In this document: piece after piece, positions 1-12,000 of the stretch | Layout of the letters: the number at the start of each line of letters is the position of its first letter | Numbering within the stretch: position 1 is the stretch's first letter | Assembly: GCA_044374195.1 (NCBI GenBank) | Contig: JBILOY010000024.1 | Location: 1 to 28,355, forward strand | Source of the DNA: CAIKZY01 sp044374195 | GTDB taxonomy: Bacteria; Actinomycetota; Actinomycetes; S36-B12 | Direction: 5' to 3' | DNA: 28,355 bases | Made by a program: the position numbers and the translations under genes | Notes under the pieces: generated by a model | The model's database searches: none | What the model was told of the DNA's origin: nothing | What the model saw: only the letters and a program-made list of their open reading frames with translations

Positions 1-2
1 CG

Positions 3-3000
3 AACAGATTCACTTTTGCGCGTACCGCGGCGAACGTGCTGTCCGCCACTGCCGAGGGCACTGTTCGTGGCCCGAGTCTGTGGAGTAACTCGACCTCGCT
101 GGCCTCGCGCGCGATCGTGGCCGGTGGCGGCGGTGGTGCTGGTTATTGGGCCAGTGGCGGTCTCGGTGGTGGCCTGGTCGGCGGGTCGTCCTCTGGTGGC
201 TCGGGAACGACCAACTACGGCGGCACGCAGACCAGCGGCAATGCGCTCGGCGTGGGCCAGAGCCTGGTGCTCAACGGCGGTATCTCGGTCAACGGTGGTG
301 GCGCAGGCGGTGGCTACTGGGGCGGTGGCGCTGATCGAGGAAACAACGCAGGCGGCGGCGGCGGCTCCAGCTGGGCCAGTGATGATTCTGCTGCGGTCAG
401 CCACACCCAGGGCTTCCGCTCAGGTGATGGGCAGATCCTCCTCTCCTACGCCGTCGATAATCTCGGCCCTGCGGTGGCCAGTGTTACGTCGACGCTTGCT
501 GACGGGTCGTACAGGTTCGGCTCGGTCATTCCGATCCAGGTCAGTTTCACCGAGCCTGTTGCCGTGACAGGTACGCCGCGACTGACCCTCGCCTTCGACG
601 CGGGTTCTGCGCGATCCACGGCGGTTCTGGACTACACGGGTGGCTCAGGCTCGTCGAGCCTGACCTTCGACTACACCATTCAGGTAGGCGACCTCTCGGC
701 TGACCTTGATTACCTGGACTCATCAGCGCTCGTGCTCAATGGCGGAACGATCACCGACCGAGCCGGCAACGTGGCCACCTTGACCCTGCCGGCGCCGGGG
801 GCAGCAGAGTCGCTCAGCGCCAACAAGGCCCTAGTCGTCGACGCGGATCCGCCCAGCACGCCGAGCCTGTTCGTCGTTGACGGAACTGACAGCATCTTGC
901 TCGACTGGTCGGCCAACACCGAGCCTGATCTCAAGGAGTACCGCGTCTACTCGTGCTCAAGCCTGAGCGCGAACTCCTGCTCCTCGCTGTCGAGTTTCTC
1001 CACTCTCAGTAGCGTCACGGCACCCACGAGTGCCTTCGAGCACTTTGCTGTTGGCCGCGGCATTACCTACTACTACTACGTGGTGGCCGTCGACACCCGC
1101 GGCAATGAGAGTGCGCCTTCGACGGTCCTTTCCTGGACCCTTCCCGTGCCGACTCTGGTGACCACCCCGTCGGTGACGACTCCGACTCCGACCAATGACA
1201 CGACGCCGACGATTACGGGCGTTGCTGATCCGGGCGCGAGCGTCACTGTCTACATCGACGGCGTGGCCCAATCACCCGCAGTCACCGTTGCCGGTGATGC
1301 CACATACTCGTTCACCCCGACCGCCCCGTTGAGCGCCGGCGATCACATCATCAAGGCCATTGCCAGCGTGACCGTCAGCGGTAAGACGAACAGCAGCAGC
1401 TTCTCCCTCGAGTGGACAGTCAACGTCGACACCACTGCACCTCGACTAAGCGCAGTTACTCGCGGAACCCCGAGTGCGAGTACGACCAGCGCCGACACAC
1501 TGATCTTCCGAGCGCAATTCGATTCCGTCGTGACGGGCGTCAGTGCTGCCGACTTCGCCGTGAGCGGGACCACTGCAACGGTCACTGCGGTGACGGCGGT
1601 CACCGGAGTCACTGGCGCGTATAACGTGACGGTCAGCGGCGGAGATCTCGCCGGGTACAACGGCACCGTCGGGCTTGGCCTCGTAGGCGGTGCCTCGATC
1701 GCTGACGTTGCCGGCAATGCACTCACCAACCTTCAGGTCGTCGGTACGCCCGAGACCTATCTCATGGATAACAACTATCCGGGCGTGACCATCACCAGTC
1801 CGACGACATCGACGAGTTCCGGAACCACTCTCACCTTCACGCTGAGCAAGGCCTCGACTGATTTCGAGATCACCGATATCTCGACGACGAGTGGCTCGAT
1901 GAGCAACTTCGTCGCAGTGTCATCAACGGTGTACACCGCGACCTATACGCCTGCTTCTGGGTTCAGCGGAACTGCGACGATCACCGTTGACTCGGCATCC
2001 TTCGTCGACGGTGGCGGACTCCCGAACACCTCCGGTTCACTGTCCTTGACCGTCGACACCACGCCACCCACGGTTACCGGGATCTCGTCGACGAATGCCA
2101 ACGGGTACTACAAGACCGGCTCGGTGATCGACATCTCGATCACCTTCAGTGAGGTCGCCAATGTCGTCACGGCAGCGGGCATTCCCACCCTCCTGCTCGA
2201 GACGGGTGCCACCGATCGCACCGCCGCTTACCTGAGCGGCTCGGGCACGAACACGCTGATCTTCCGTTACACGGTTCAGGCGGGTGATCTGTCCGGTGAT
2301 CTCGATGAGCAGTCCGCTTCGGCACTGGCCACGAACGGCGGAACGATCAAGGACATCGCCGGAAACAATGCGACTCTTGCCGTTCCTGCTCCGGGCGCAG
2401 CCGGTTCACTGGGTGCCAACAAGGCGATCGTGGTCGACACGGTGGCCCCGAACACTCCGACGGCACTTTCGGCGATCGGAGTTGGCGGCACAGCCCGCGC
2501 GTCAACACTGAACAGCACCAATACCGATCTGTCGGCGACCGCGACGATCACGGCAGGGCAGGCGACAGGGGGCTCCGCGCAGCTGTTGCTCGGCGCCACT
2601 GTCATCGCCACGGATTCCACGATCTCCTCCAGCGATACCTCGGTCACCTTCACGCTCGCGACTGCCGATGCCGCTGCTCTCCAGGCGGCTATTGCCAGTA
2701 GTGGTTCGCTGTCGGTTCGGCTCCTGGACGAAGCCGGAAATGTCTCCACGGCAAGCGCCGCTGTCACCTTGACCGTCGACTACTCGCGCCCGACCGTCAC
2801 CTTCACGAGTTCGCGTGCATCACTACTCAACGGACAGACGGCCACGATCACCGCGACCTTGAGCGAGACCTCGACCACCTTCGCGTTAAGCACGTTCACT
2901 GTCAGCGGCGGCACTCTCTCCGCATGGTCGGGCTCAGGCACCACGTACACCGCCACGTTCACGCCAACCGCTGCATCGTCAGGAACGGCATCCATCACTT

Positions 3001-6000
3001 CTGGCGTGGGTGCCTGGACAGACCTCAATGGCAACCCGTCAACCGCTGCCACTGCATTGACCATGCCCTTCGACACCGCAGTGCCCACGGTCAGTTCACT
3101 GGCATCGAGTACGGCCAATGGCACGTACAAGGCCGGGGCGGTGATCGACATCTCCGTGGTGTTCTCCGAGTCGGTAACCGTGACCACGGGCACCGGAACC
3201 CCGACCCTGCTGCTGGAGACCGGAACGACAGACCGGGCCGCCACCTATGTCAGTGGCTCGGGCACGAGCACTCTGACCTTCCGGTACACCGTTCAGGCAG
3301 GCGACAACTCGGCCGATCTGGCTCAGCAGTCGACCTCGGCGCTCGCACTGAACGGGGGAGTCATTGCTGACTCCCTCGGCAACAATGCGACGCTCACCCT
3401 GCCCGCGACGACGGCTGGCGCCACGGGATCCCTGTCGACCAATGCCGCGATTGTCATCGACACCCAGGCTCCGAGTACGCCGACCAATGTCACGGTCACC
3501 GCAATCGGCGGCACCGTCGTCGCAAATGCGCTGTTGGCCTCGAATACGAACATGACCAGCACGGCGACCATCACCGCCGGTCAGGCAACCGGCGGATACG
3601 CCGAATTGCTTCTGGGCTCGACCGTGATCGCCACTGACTCGTCGATCCTGATCGGCGACTCGACAGTGAGCTTCGATCTTGGCCTTGCCAGTGCCGCAGC
3701 GCTGCAGGCGACCATCGCGGCTTCGGGGGATCTCACTGTTCGTCTCTACGACGCAGCAGGCAACGTGTCGACGGCAAGCGCGGCTCGATCCCTCGCTGTT
3801 GACTACGTGGTCCCCACCGTCACCATCAGCTCGCCGCGAACTGCCTTTACTCTCGGGCAGACCGCCACGATCACCTTCACGTTGAGCGAGGACTCAGCGA
3901 ATTTCGTGGCCGGTGACGTGACTGTGGTCAATGGCTCCATCGGGGCATTGAGTGGCTCGGGCAGCACGTACACGGCGCTCTTCACGCCCGCCTCGGGTAA
4001 CGCACTCGCCGGCTCGATCTCTGTCGCCGCGGGTGCCCTGACCGATGCCGCCGGAAACGGTAACTCCGCCAGTAACACCATTGGCCTGACGATCGACACC
4101 GTTGCGCCGTCGGTGTCGTCCTTCACGTCCACTACGGCAGATGGCTCGTACAAGCTCGGCGAGACCATCAACGTGCGGGCCGTGATGAGCGAGAGCGTGC
4201 TTGCCGGCTCCACGATGACCGTCACCCTCGACACCGGGGCCACGGTTACCTTGACGACGGCTACCTCGGGCACGGCACTGAACGGCACCTACACCGTGGG
4301 CGCAGCTCAGGCCACCAACGATCTCACCGTCACGAGCTACACCTACACGGCCGGCAGCATCACGGATTCGGCCGGCAATGCGATGACCTCGACTTCCGTA
4401 CCGGCAGGTGCGTCGAATATTGCCGGCGGAAAGACCATTGCGATCGACACCTTGGCGCCTGCCGCAGCTACTGGGCTTGCACTCACACCGGTGGGCGGCA
4501 CGGTCGTGTCCAACCTGCTCAACACGACGAATACGAATCTGACCGCGACGGCGACAATCGTGGCCGGCGAGGCCACCGGCGGTCAGGCGCGACTGTTGCT
4601 CGGTAGCACTCTGATCGCGACGGATTCCACCATTGCCTCTGGTGACACGAGTGTCACGTTCACCCTGGGTCTGACCACTGCGGCAGCTCTTCAAGCAGCA
4701 ATTGCAGCAGGCGGAAGCGTCACGGTGGTTCTCGAGGATGCTGCGGCCAACGTGGCAGCCGCGAGCGGTGCCGTGACGCTGACAGTTGACTACGACGTGC
4801 CGACCGTTGCCGTGCGCTCCGGCACCACGGTCCTGGGTAATGGTGCGACAGCGAACGTCACATTGACGACAAGTGAGACTACGACCGACCTGGCATTGGG
4901 CGATGTTTCTGCGTCAGGTGGCACAGTCTCCGCCTTCACCGGTTCCGGCTCCTCGTATGCGGTGACCTTCACGCCGTCGGCCTCTGCGAGTGCCACGGCA
5001 ACGGTCACCGTGGTCGCGGGTGCATTCGTCGATGCCAACGGAAATCCCAGTGCTGCCGGCTCAGTCGTGAGTTTCAGCGTCGACACTGTCGCCCCCGTTG
5101 CCCCGGTGATCTCCGGCCCGGCATTGACTAGCGACACCACTCCCACGATCTCGGGAACCTCGGAGCCGCTGGCGGCTGTCGCGGTGTACGACAACGGAGT
5201 TCTGCTGGGAACCACTACTGCAGATACAAACGGTGTGTGGAGCCTGACTCCCATCGTGAACCTCGCCGACGGCTCGCACCCGATCACGGCTCGCGCTACT
5301 GACGCTGCCGGCAATGTCGGTCTGGCAAACTCCCCGGCCTTCACTCTTGTTGTCGACAAGACTCCGCCGGTTGTCACCCTCGCTGCGGTGGCCGGCAATG
5401 ACGAGATTCTTCTTGCCGAGAAGCAAAGTGGTGTGACCCTGAGCGGCACCATCGAGAACTCCACTCCGGCAGCGACCTTGACCATCGCCTTCGCCGGCGT
5501 GACTCGCACGGCGATTGTCTCCGGTGGCTCGTGGTCTTATGTGCTGACGAGTGCCGATTGGGTAGCGATCGGGACGGCGAATCCGCTTGGTCTGACACTG
5601 ACGGCCACGGATGTCGCAGGAAATGAGAGCGTGCTGATTCGCTCTGTTGCCGTCAACTTGTCGCCGATGGCGCTGCCGGGCACGCCCGACCTGATCGCGG
5701 ATGATGACTCGGGCACGAATAACGACAACCTCACCGCCACGCGCGCCGTACGCATTGACGTTCCTCTCGTCAACAGCGGCAATCCGGTCCACGTGCCCGG
5801 CCAGGTACTGGCGCTGGTCGATGGCAGTGGCTCAGTTCTGGCCAGCCATGTCCTGACCTCCGGTGATATCGCTTTCGGCGTCTACCGTTTTACGACGAGT
5901 GCACTCAACGACGGCACTTATGTGCTCAGCTCGCGGGTGACCGACGGGGTCAACACAGTTGCCTCGGCATCGACCCTCACCCTGCGCATTGATACCCGCG

Positions 6001-9000
6001 TGCCGGGTGCCCCGGGCGCACCATCCCTGCGCGGCTCCAGTGATTCCGGATCCTCGAACTCAGATGGAGTCACGAACAATCAGACGCCAACTATCCGCGT
6101 GGCTATCGACGGCGTCTTGTTCGGCTCTTCGGCACTCGTGGACACTGATTCCATCTCGCTCTTTGTCGGCTCCACGACTCTGGGCCCGGTGCTCCTCTCA
6201 GCGAGTGATATCTCCAATGGCTACATCGACTTCGTGATCCCCACGGCGCTCGCCGACGGTGGTCATGATTTCAGTGCGCGCGCAACCTCTAGTGCGAACG
6301 TGCCCGGTCTCCTGTCCTCGACGACAACGGTCGTCATCGACTCATCGGCGCAGGCTGCCCCCGGCATACCCGATCTCGCCTCGGCTGACGACACGGGCGC
6401 ATCCTCCACCGACAATCTGACCGCCCGCACTCAGCCGAGATTCTCGGTGTCCTTGGCCACTGGCGGCGCATCGGTCAATGACGTCGTGCAGCTGCTGGAT
6501 GGAGCCACGGTGATCGGCTCAGCCGTGGTCTCTGCCACCGATATCTCCGCCAACTCGATCAGCATCCTGGTATCGGGATCGTTGTCTTCAGCCAGCCATC
6601 TCATTCTCGCCCGGATCGTCGACCTCGCGGGCAACACCGGTGCCCCGAGTTCTTCGCTCACCGTCCAGGTTGATGCGACGACACCCGCAGCACCAACGCT
6701 CACACTCGTCTCGGCCTCTGATTCCGGGACGGTGGGCGATCGCATCACGTCGGTGGCTACTGCTTCCTTCAGTGGCACCGGTAACGCCGGCGAGACCATC
6801 ACGGTGTACGACGGCAGCGTCTCCCTCGGCACGGCAACGGTGGATGGCAGCGGAAACTGGGCCCTGACGGTCGCCACCGCCCTGGCTGATGGCACCCACT
6901 CGATCACGGCAAAGTCCACGAGCGTTGTGGGCGCAACCAGCGTGGCATCGACAACTGCGGTGGTGGTGATCGACACCGCAGTGCCTGCCGCACCCGTAGT
7001 CACGGCAAGCAGTGCCAACACGCTGACACCGACCGTTGCGGGTACGAGCGAGGCCTTCGCTTCCGTGGAGGTATACATCGATGGAGCTCTCGCTGGCACG
7101 GTCACGGCAAATGCCGCCGGCGCCTGGACTTTGTCGGTCACCGTGGGTGGCACCGCCAGCTATCTCGTGACGGCGAAGGCCACGGATGCCGCAGGCAGCG
7201 TGAGCCCTCTCTCGGCCGCAGCCACCTTGGTCATCGACGTCACCGCACCGGTGGCACCGACCATGGCTGCGCTAACCACCTATTCGCTGACGCCCACGCT
7301 CACGGGAACCGCAGAGGCCAACTCGACCGTGCGCATCTACGACGGCACGACCTTGCTGGGCACCGCGGTGGCCGATGGCTCGGGCAACTGGACATTCACG
7401 GTCTCACCTGCACTCACGGCGAGTGCCCACAGCTTCACGGCCACGGCCACCGACGCAGCCGGCAATACGGGCGTAGCGTCACCGGCGGTCGCATTGTCCG
7501 GTGTGTGGGCAGCGATTGTTGGCGGGGCGGACTCCAACTCTGCCAATGACAACGTCTCGGTCACGGCTTCGCAGTTCGCTTCGATCGGCATCACTCAGAT
7601 CGACTCGGCTGCTTCTGCGTCATTGCTCAGCGACGTCCTTGACGGCAAGGCCTCGGCCTCCGTGGATACCGCATCGGAGCTCTCCAGTCTGGCCGACATC
7701 GTGGCGGCACTCGCGCTCACTGCCGCGGGTGGTACTCCCAGCCCCGCGCTTACTCCTGCGGATTTTGCTGCACTCGGACTCACGGGTGTCACGACGGCAA
7801 ACCTTGCCGACATCCTCGCGGCGATTGCCGCCACGCCCGACAACGGCAGCGGCATCTCCAGCCTGGCCTCGCTCCAAGCGACGGTGACATCCGCAGCGGC
7901 GGCTAGTGCTGCGAAGGATGCCGCTTTGGCCACAATCAGCGCCTACGCGAATGGCGGTTCCACTGCGCCGTCGGTTTCCGACTTCGCGGACGCAGGAGTG
8001 ACCGGAGTCGACAGTTCGAACCTCGCGGCGATCAATGCCCTGATTGCCTCGCTCTCGGGCACTGATGTCGATTCACCTGCAGAGCTGCAGGCGGTGATCG
8101 ACGCCTACCTGGCGGTGCTCGCAGCCGCTGACGGCACGCGTAACAACAACGCGACCTTGACGTCAGCGCAGTTCGCTTCACTCGGCATGAGCCAGATCGA
8201 CTCGGCTGTCGAGCTCTCGCTGATGAATCGCGTTCTCGACACTGCCACCTCGTCACAGGTGGACACGGGTGCTGAACTTCAGGCACTCGGGGATACCGTC
8301 GCGGGCATCTTCGTCACGGCCGCAGGCGGAACGGCATCACCGGCCGTGACGGCAGCAGGACTCGCGGCGATCGGACTCACCGGCGTCACGTCAAGCAATC
8401 TCGCGGCAATCCTTGCTGCCATCGCGGCCACCAACAACGACGGCAGCGAGGTCGACACGATTGCCGAGCTGCAGGCTCTCGTCGATCAGATCGTGGCGAA
8501 CGCTAAGGCTGCGGCGCTCGCGGTCATCACCGCCTACAACGGCACGAACACGGCACCGACTCTCGCTGACTACGAGAATGCGGGAATCGTGGTCCCTGCG
8601 GGCACAGATATCACTGCAATCAACTCAGTCATCGCGGTCACCGCCACGAGCGGCAAGGACTCGATCGGCGAGGTCCAGAACATTCTTGATACCTACGCGG
8701 CGCTCCTGGACGGTGCTGATGGAAATGCTTCGAACAACAACGTGTCTTTGACGGCTTCGCAGTACGCGCTGCTCGGCGTCACGGCGATCGATTCCGCTGC
8801 CAAGGCATCCCTGCTCAATGACGTGATCGACGGCAAGTCCTCAACCAGCGTCGATACCCAAGCTGAGATCGCTGACCTGGCGTCGATCGTGGCGCGAATC
8901 TTCGAGCAGGCCGCAGGCGGCACTCCCAACCCGCCGCTGACGGCGGCCGACCTGGCGGCCCTGGGCCTGACCGGGGTCACCACCGACAATCTCGCAGCGA

Positions 9001-12000
9001 TCCTGGCCGCGATTGCGGCGACAGCCGATAACGGCAGCGGTGTCTCGACTCTGTCGGCGCTTCAGACCATTACCACCGATGCCGCAAACGCCGCGTCGGC
9101 TGCACTTGCCGTTATCTCCCCCTACGACGGCACGAACACGACTCCTACCGTTGCCGATTATGTGGCGGCCGGGGTGACCGGTGTTCAGGCGGGCAATCTG
9201 ACATCCATCAATTCGGTTATCGCGGGACTTTCCTCTGGGGCTACTGACACGGCTGCGGAGGTGCAGGCCGTCGTCGATGCCTACAACGCAATCCTCAATG
9301 CGGCTGACGGCACCGCGAACGGCAACGCGAATCTGTCGGCAGCGCAGTTCCAGACTCTGGGTCTGTCGGTCATCAACACCAATGCCGAGTCACTGCTGAT
9401 GAACGCAATCGTTGACACGGGCTCATCGTCTTCCGTCGATACCCTCGCCAAGTTGCAGGAGCTGGCCCGCATTGTCGACGCGATCAGCCAGCAGGCTGCA
9501 GGACTCACGCCCAGCCCCGCTCTCACCGCTGCCGATCTCGCCCTGCTAGGTATCACCGGCGTGACCGATGCGAACTTGGCGGCGACTCTTGCGGCTATCG
9601 CGGCGACGGCCGATGACGGTTCGGGCGTGAACACTGTGGCCAAGCTCCAGGCCGTTGCCTCGGCTGCCGCTGCGCAGGCCACTGCGGCGGCCATCGCGGT
9701 GATCTCCTCCTACACGGGCTCGGCTCCGGCGCCGACTGCTACGGATTACGCGAATGCCGGAGTCAGCGGAGTTAGCGCATCGAACCTCGCCATCATTAAC
9801 TCGGCAATCGCGCCGTTGAGTTCGGCTGCTACCGATTCGTCGATCGAGATCCAGTCCGTTGTCGATGCTTACTCTGCAGTCATCGGGGCGGCCGACGGTC
9901 TCTCCAATGGTGGCGGCACCGTGACTCAGTCGCAGTTCGAGTCTCTTGGCCTGAGCATGATCGACAGTGCACCTGCAACTGCCCTGCTGAACTCGATCAT
10001 TGACTCCTCAGCATTGATCGCCGTTGACACTCAGGCCGAGCTCGTCGTGATGGCCACGACGGTTGCCGGAGTGATCGCCACGGCCAACGGCCAGACCGCA
10101 TCGCCCGCGCTCACCGTCGCGGCACTGGCCGCCCTGGGCATCACCGGTGTCACGGCCTCGAATCTCTCCTACGTGCTGGCGGCCTTCGCGACTGCCGGTG
10201 CCACGGGTGTTGACTCGCTGTCAGAGCTCCAGGCCGTGACGAGCGCGGCTGCAGCAGCAGCTCTCGCGGCAGGATTGGCAGTGATCAGCTCTTATGACGG
10301 TACGAACACCGCTCCCACGGTCACTGACTTCACTAACGCCGAGGTGACGGGGGTGACCTTCGCGAATATCGGTTCGGTCAACTCTGTTCTTGCTGTAGTG
10401 AGCGCAAGCGCCTCCGACACGACGGCGGAGATCCAGCCGATTGTCGATGCCTACGCAAAGGTGATCGCCAGCGCCGATGGCATCTCGAACTCCGGATCCC
10501 CGTTGAACGCCACGGACTTCGCGAGCCTCGGTCTGCCGGCCATTGATACCTCGGCCAAGGTCGCACTAATGAACGAGCTGATCGATGCCTCGACCTTCGC
10601 TGAGGTCGACACTCAGGAAGAGCTCGCGGCCCTCGCCGACATCGTGGCGGCGATCATCGCGACTTCATCCGGATCGACTCCGGCAGTAGCGCTGACCGTC
10701 GACTCCTTCGCGGCAATCGGCATCACCGGTATCGACGCAATCAACCTGCCGCTCATGATCGCTGCGATCGAGGCGAGTGCCGATGACACCTCCGGCGTGA
10801 ACACACTGGCAAAGATCCAGGCGATCGCCAACCAGGTGATCTCCACCCAGAATGCCGCTCTTGCGGTCATTAGCCAGTACGACGGAAACAACGCCGAGCC
10901 CCAGCTCTCGACGTTCACGAACCTGGGTATCACCGGCGTCGATGCCACCAACGTCGCGGCAATCAATGCCTACCTGGCCTCGATCAGTGCGGACCGTTCC
11001 GACACGATTGCTGAAGTCCAGGCCCTCGTCGACGCCTTCTTGGCGGTCATCGCGGCGGCTGATGGCAATGCGAACGCGACCCCGTTGAGTTTTGGAGCCG
11101 ATCAGTTTGCGCTCATTGGCGCTGCTGGGATTGATCAGGCGGCGGAGATCACCTTGATGAATGCAGTGGTCAGCGGACTGACTAATGCGGATATCGACAC
11201 CACCGAGGAGATCGCAGAAATCGCCCGTGTCATCGAGGCTTTGATGCTTACCGCTGCCGAGGGGACTCCGGCTCAGGCGCTCACCGCCGCTGATTTGGCT
11301 CTCCTGGGAATCACGGGCGTTGATGCCAGCAACCTGGCACTCTTCCTTGCTGCGGTTGCGGAAAGCGGCGTTGACGGCCTCGGAATCGACTCGCTTGCTG
11401 AGCTGCAGACGCTGAGTGACCAGGTCAATGCGGCTCAGGATGCCGCGATCGCGCTCATTGCCGCCTATGACGGAACGGCGACTGCACCGACGTTTGCTGA
11501 TTTCACCGCGGCAGGACTGGGCAGCATCGGAGCTTCCGCCGTCGACGAGTTCAACGTATTCCTCGCGGGAATCGCCGCTGCTGATTCCGACAGCTTCTTC
11601 AAGGTCAGTGCACTTCTCGACTCGTTCGAGATCATCCGTGATTACACCGGCTCGAATGCGGCACCGACGACGCTTGACTTCATCAACCTCGGGATCACCG
11701 GCGTGGATGCGACGAACCTCGCGGGCATCAACTCCTTCCTCGCGACGATGCCGGCGAGCCTGACAGATAGCCCCGCTGAGCTTCAGGCGCTCGTCGATGC
11801 CTACATCCTTTTGGCTCCGGGAGTAGACGGCATCGACAATGACAACGTCACCTTGACCCTGGCCCAGTGGCAGGCTCTCGGATTCGTCGACGCTTTGACG
11901 GACGCTGACGTGGAGGCCCTCAACGATCTCTTCGACACCCTGGACTGGACAGTCTCGGTGGATGCGGGATCAGCCTCATCAAACGGCCTGGCCGCGCTGG

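Noticed and set aside
4790..5792. Two long minus-strand reading frames (about 240 residues each) inside the adhesin gene
   Set aside because: They are shadows of the repetitive, stop-poor adhesin coding sequence, and their content mirrors its codons.
7527..11960. Possible CRISPR or satellite array because of regular spacing
   Set aside because: The period is 588 nt, the reading frame is continuous, and similarity is at protein level. There are no short identical repeats with unique spacers.
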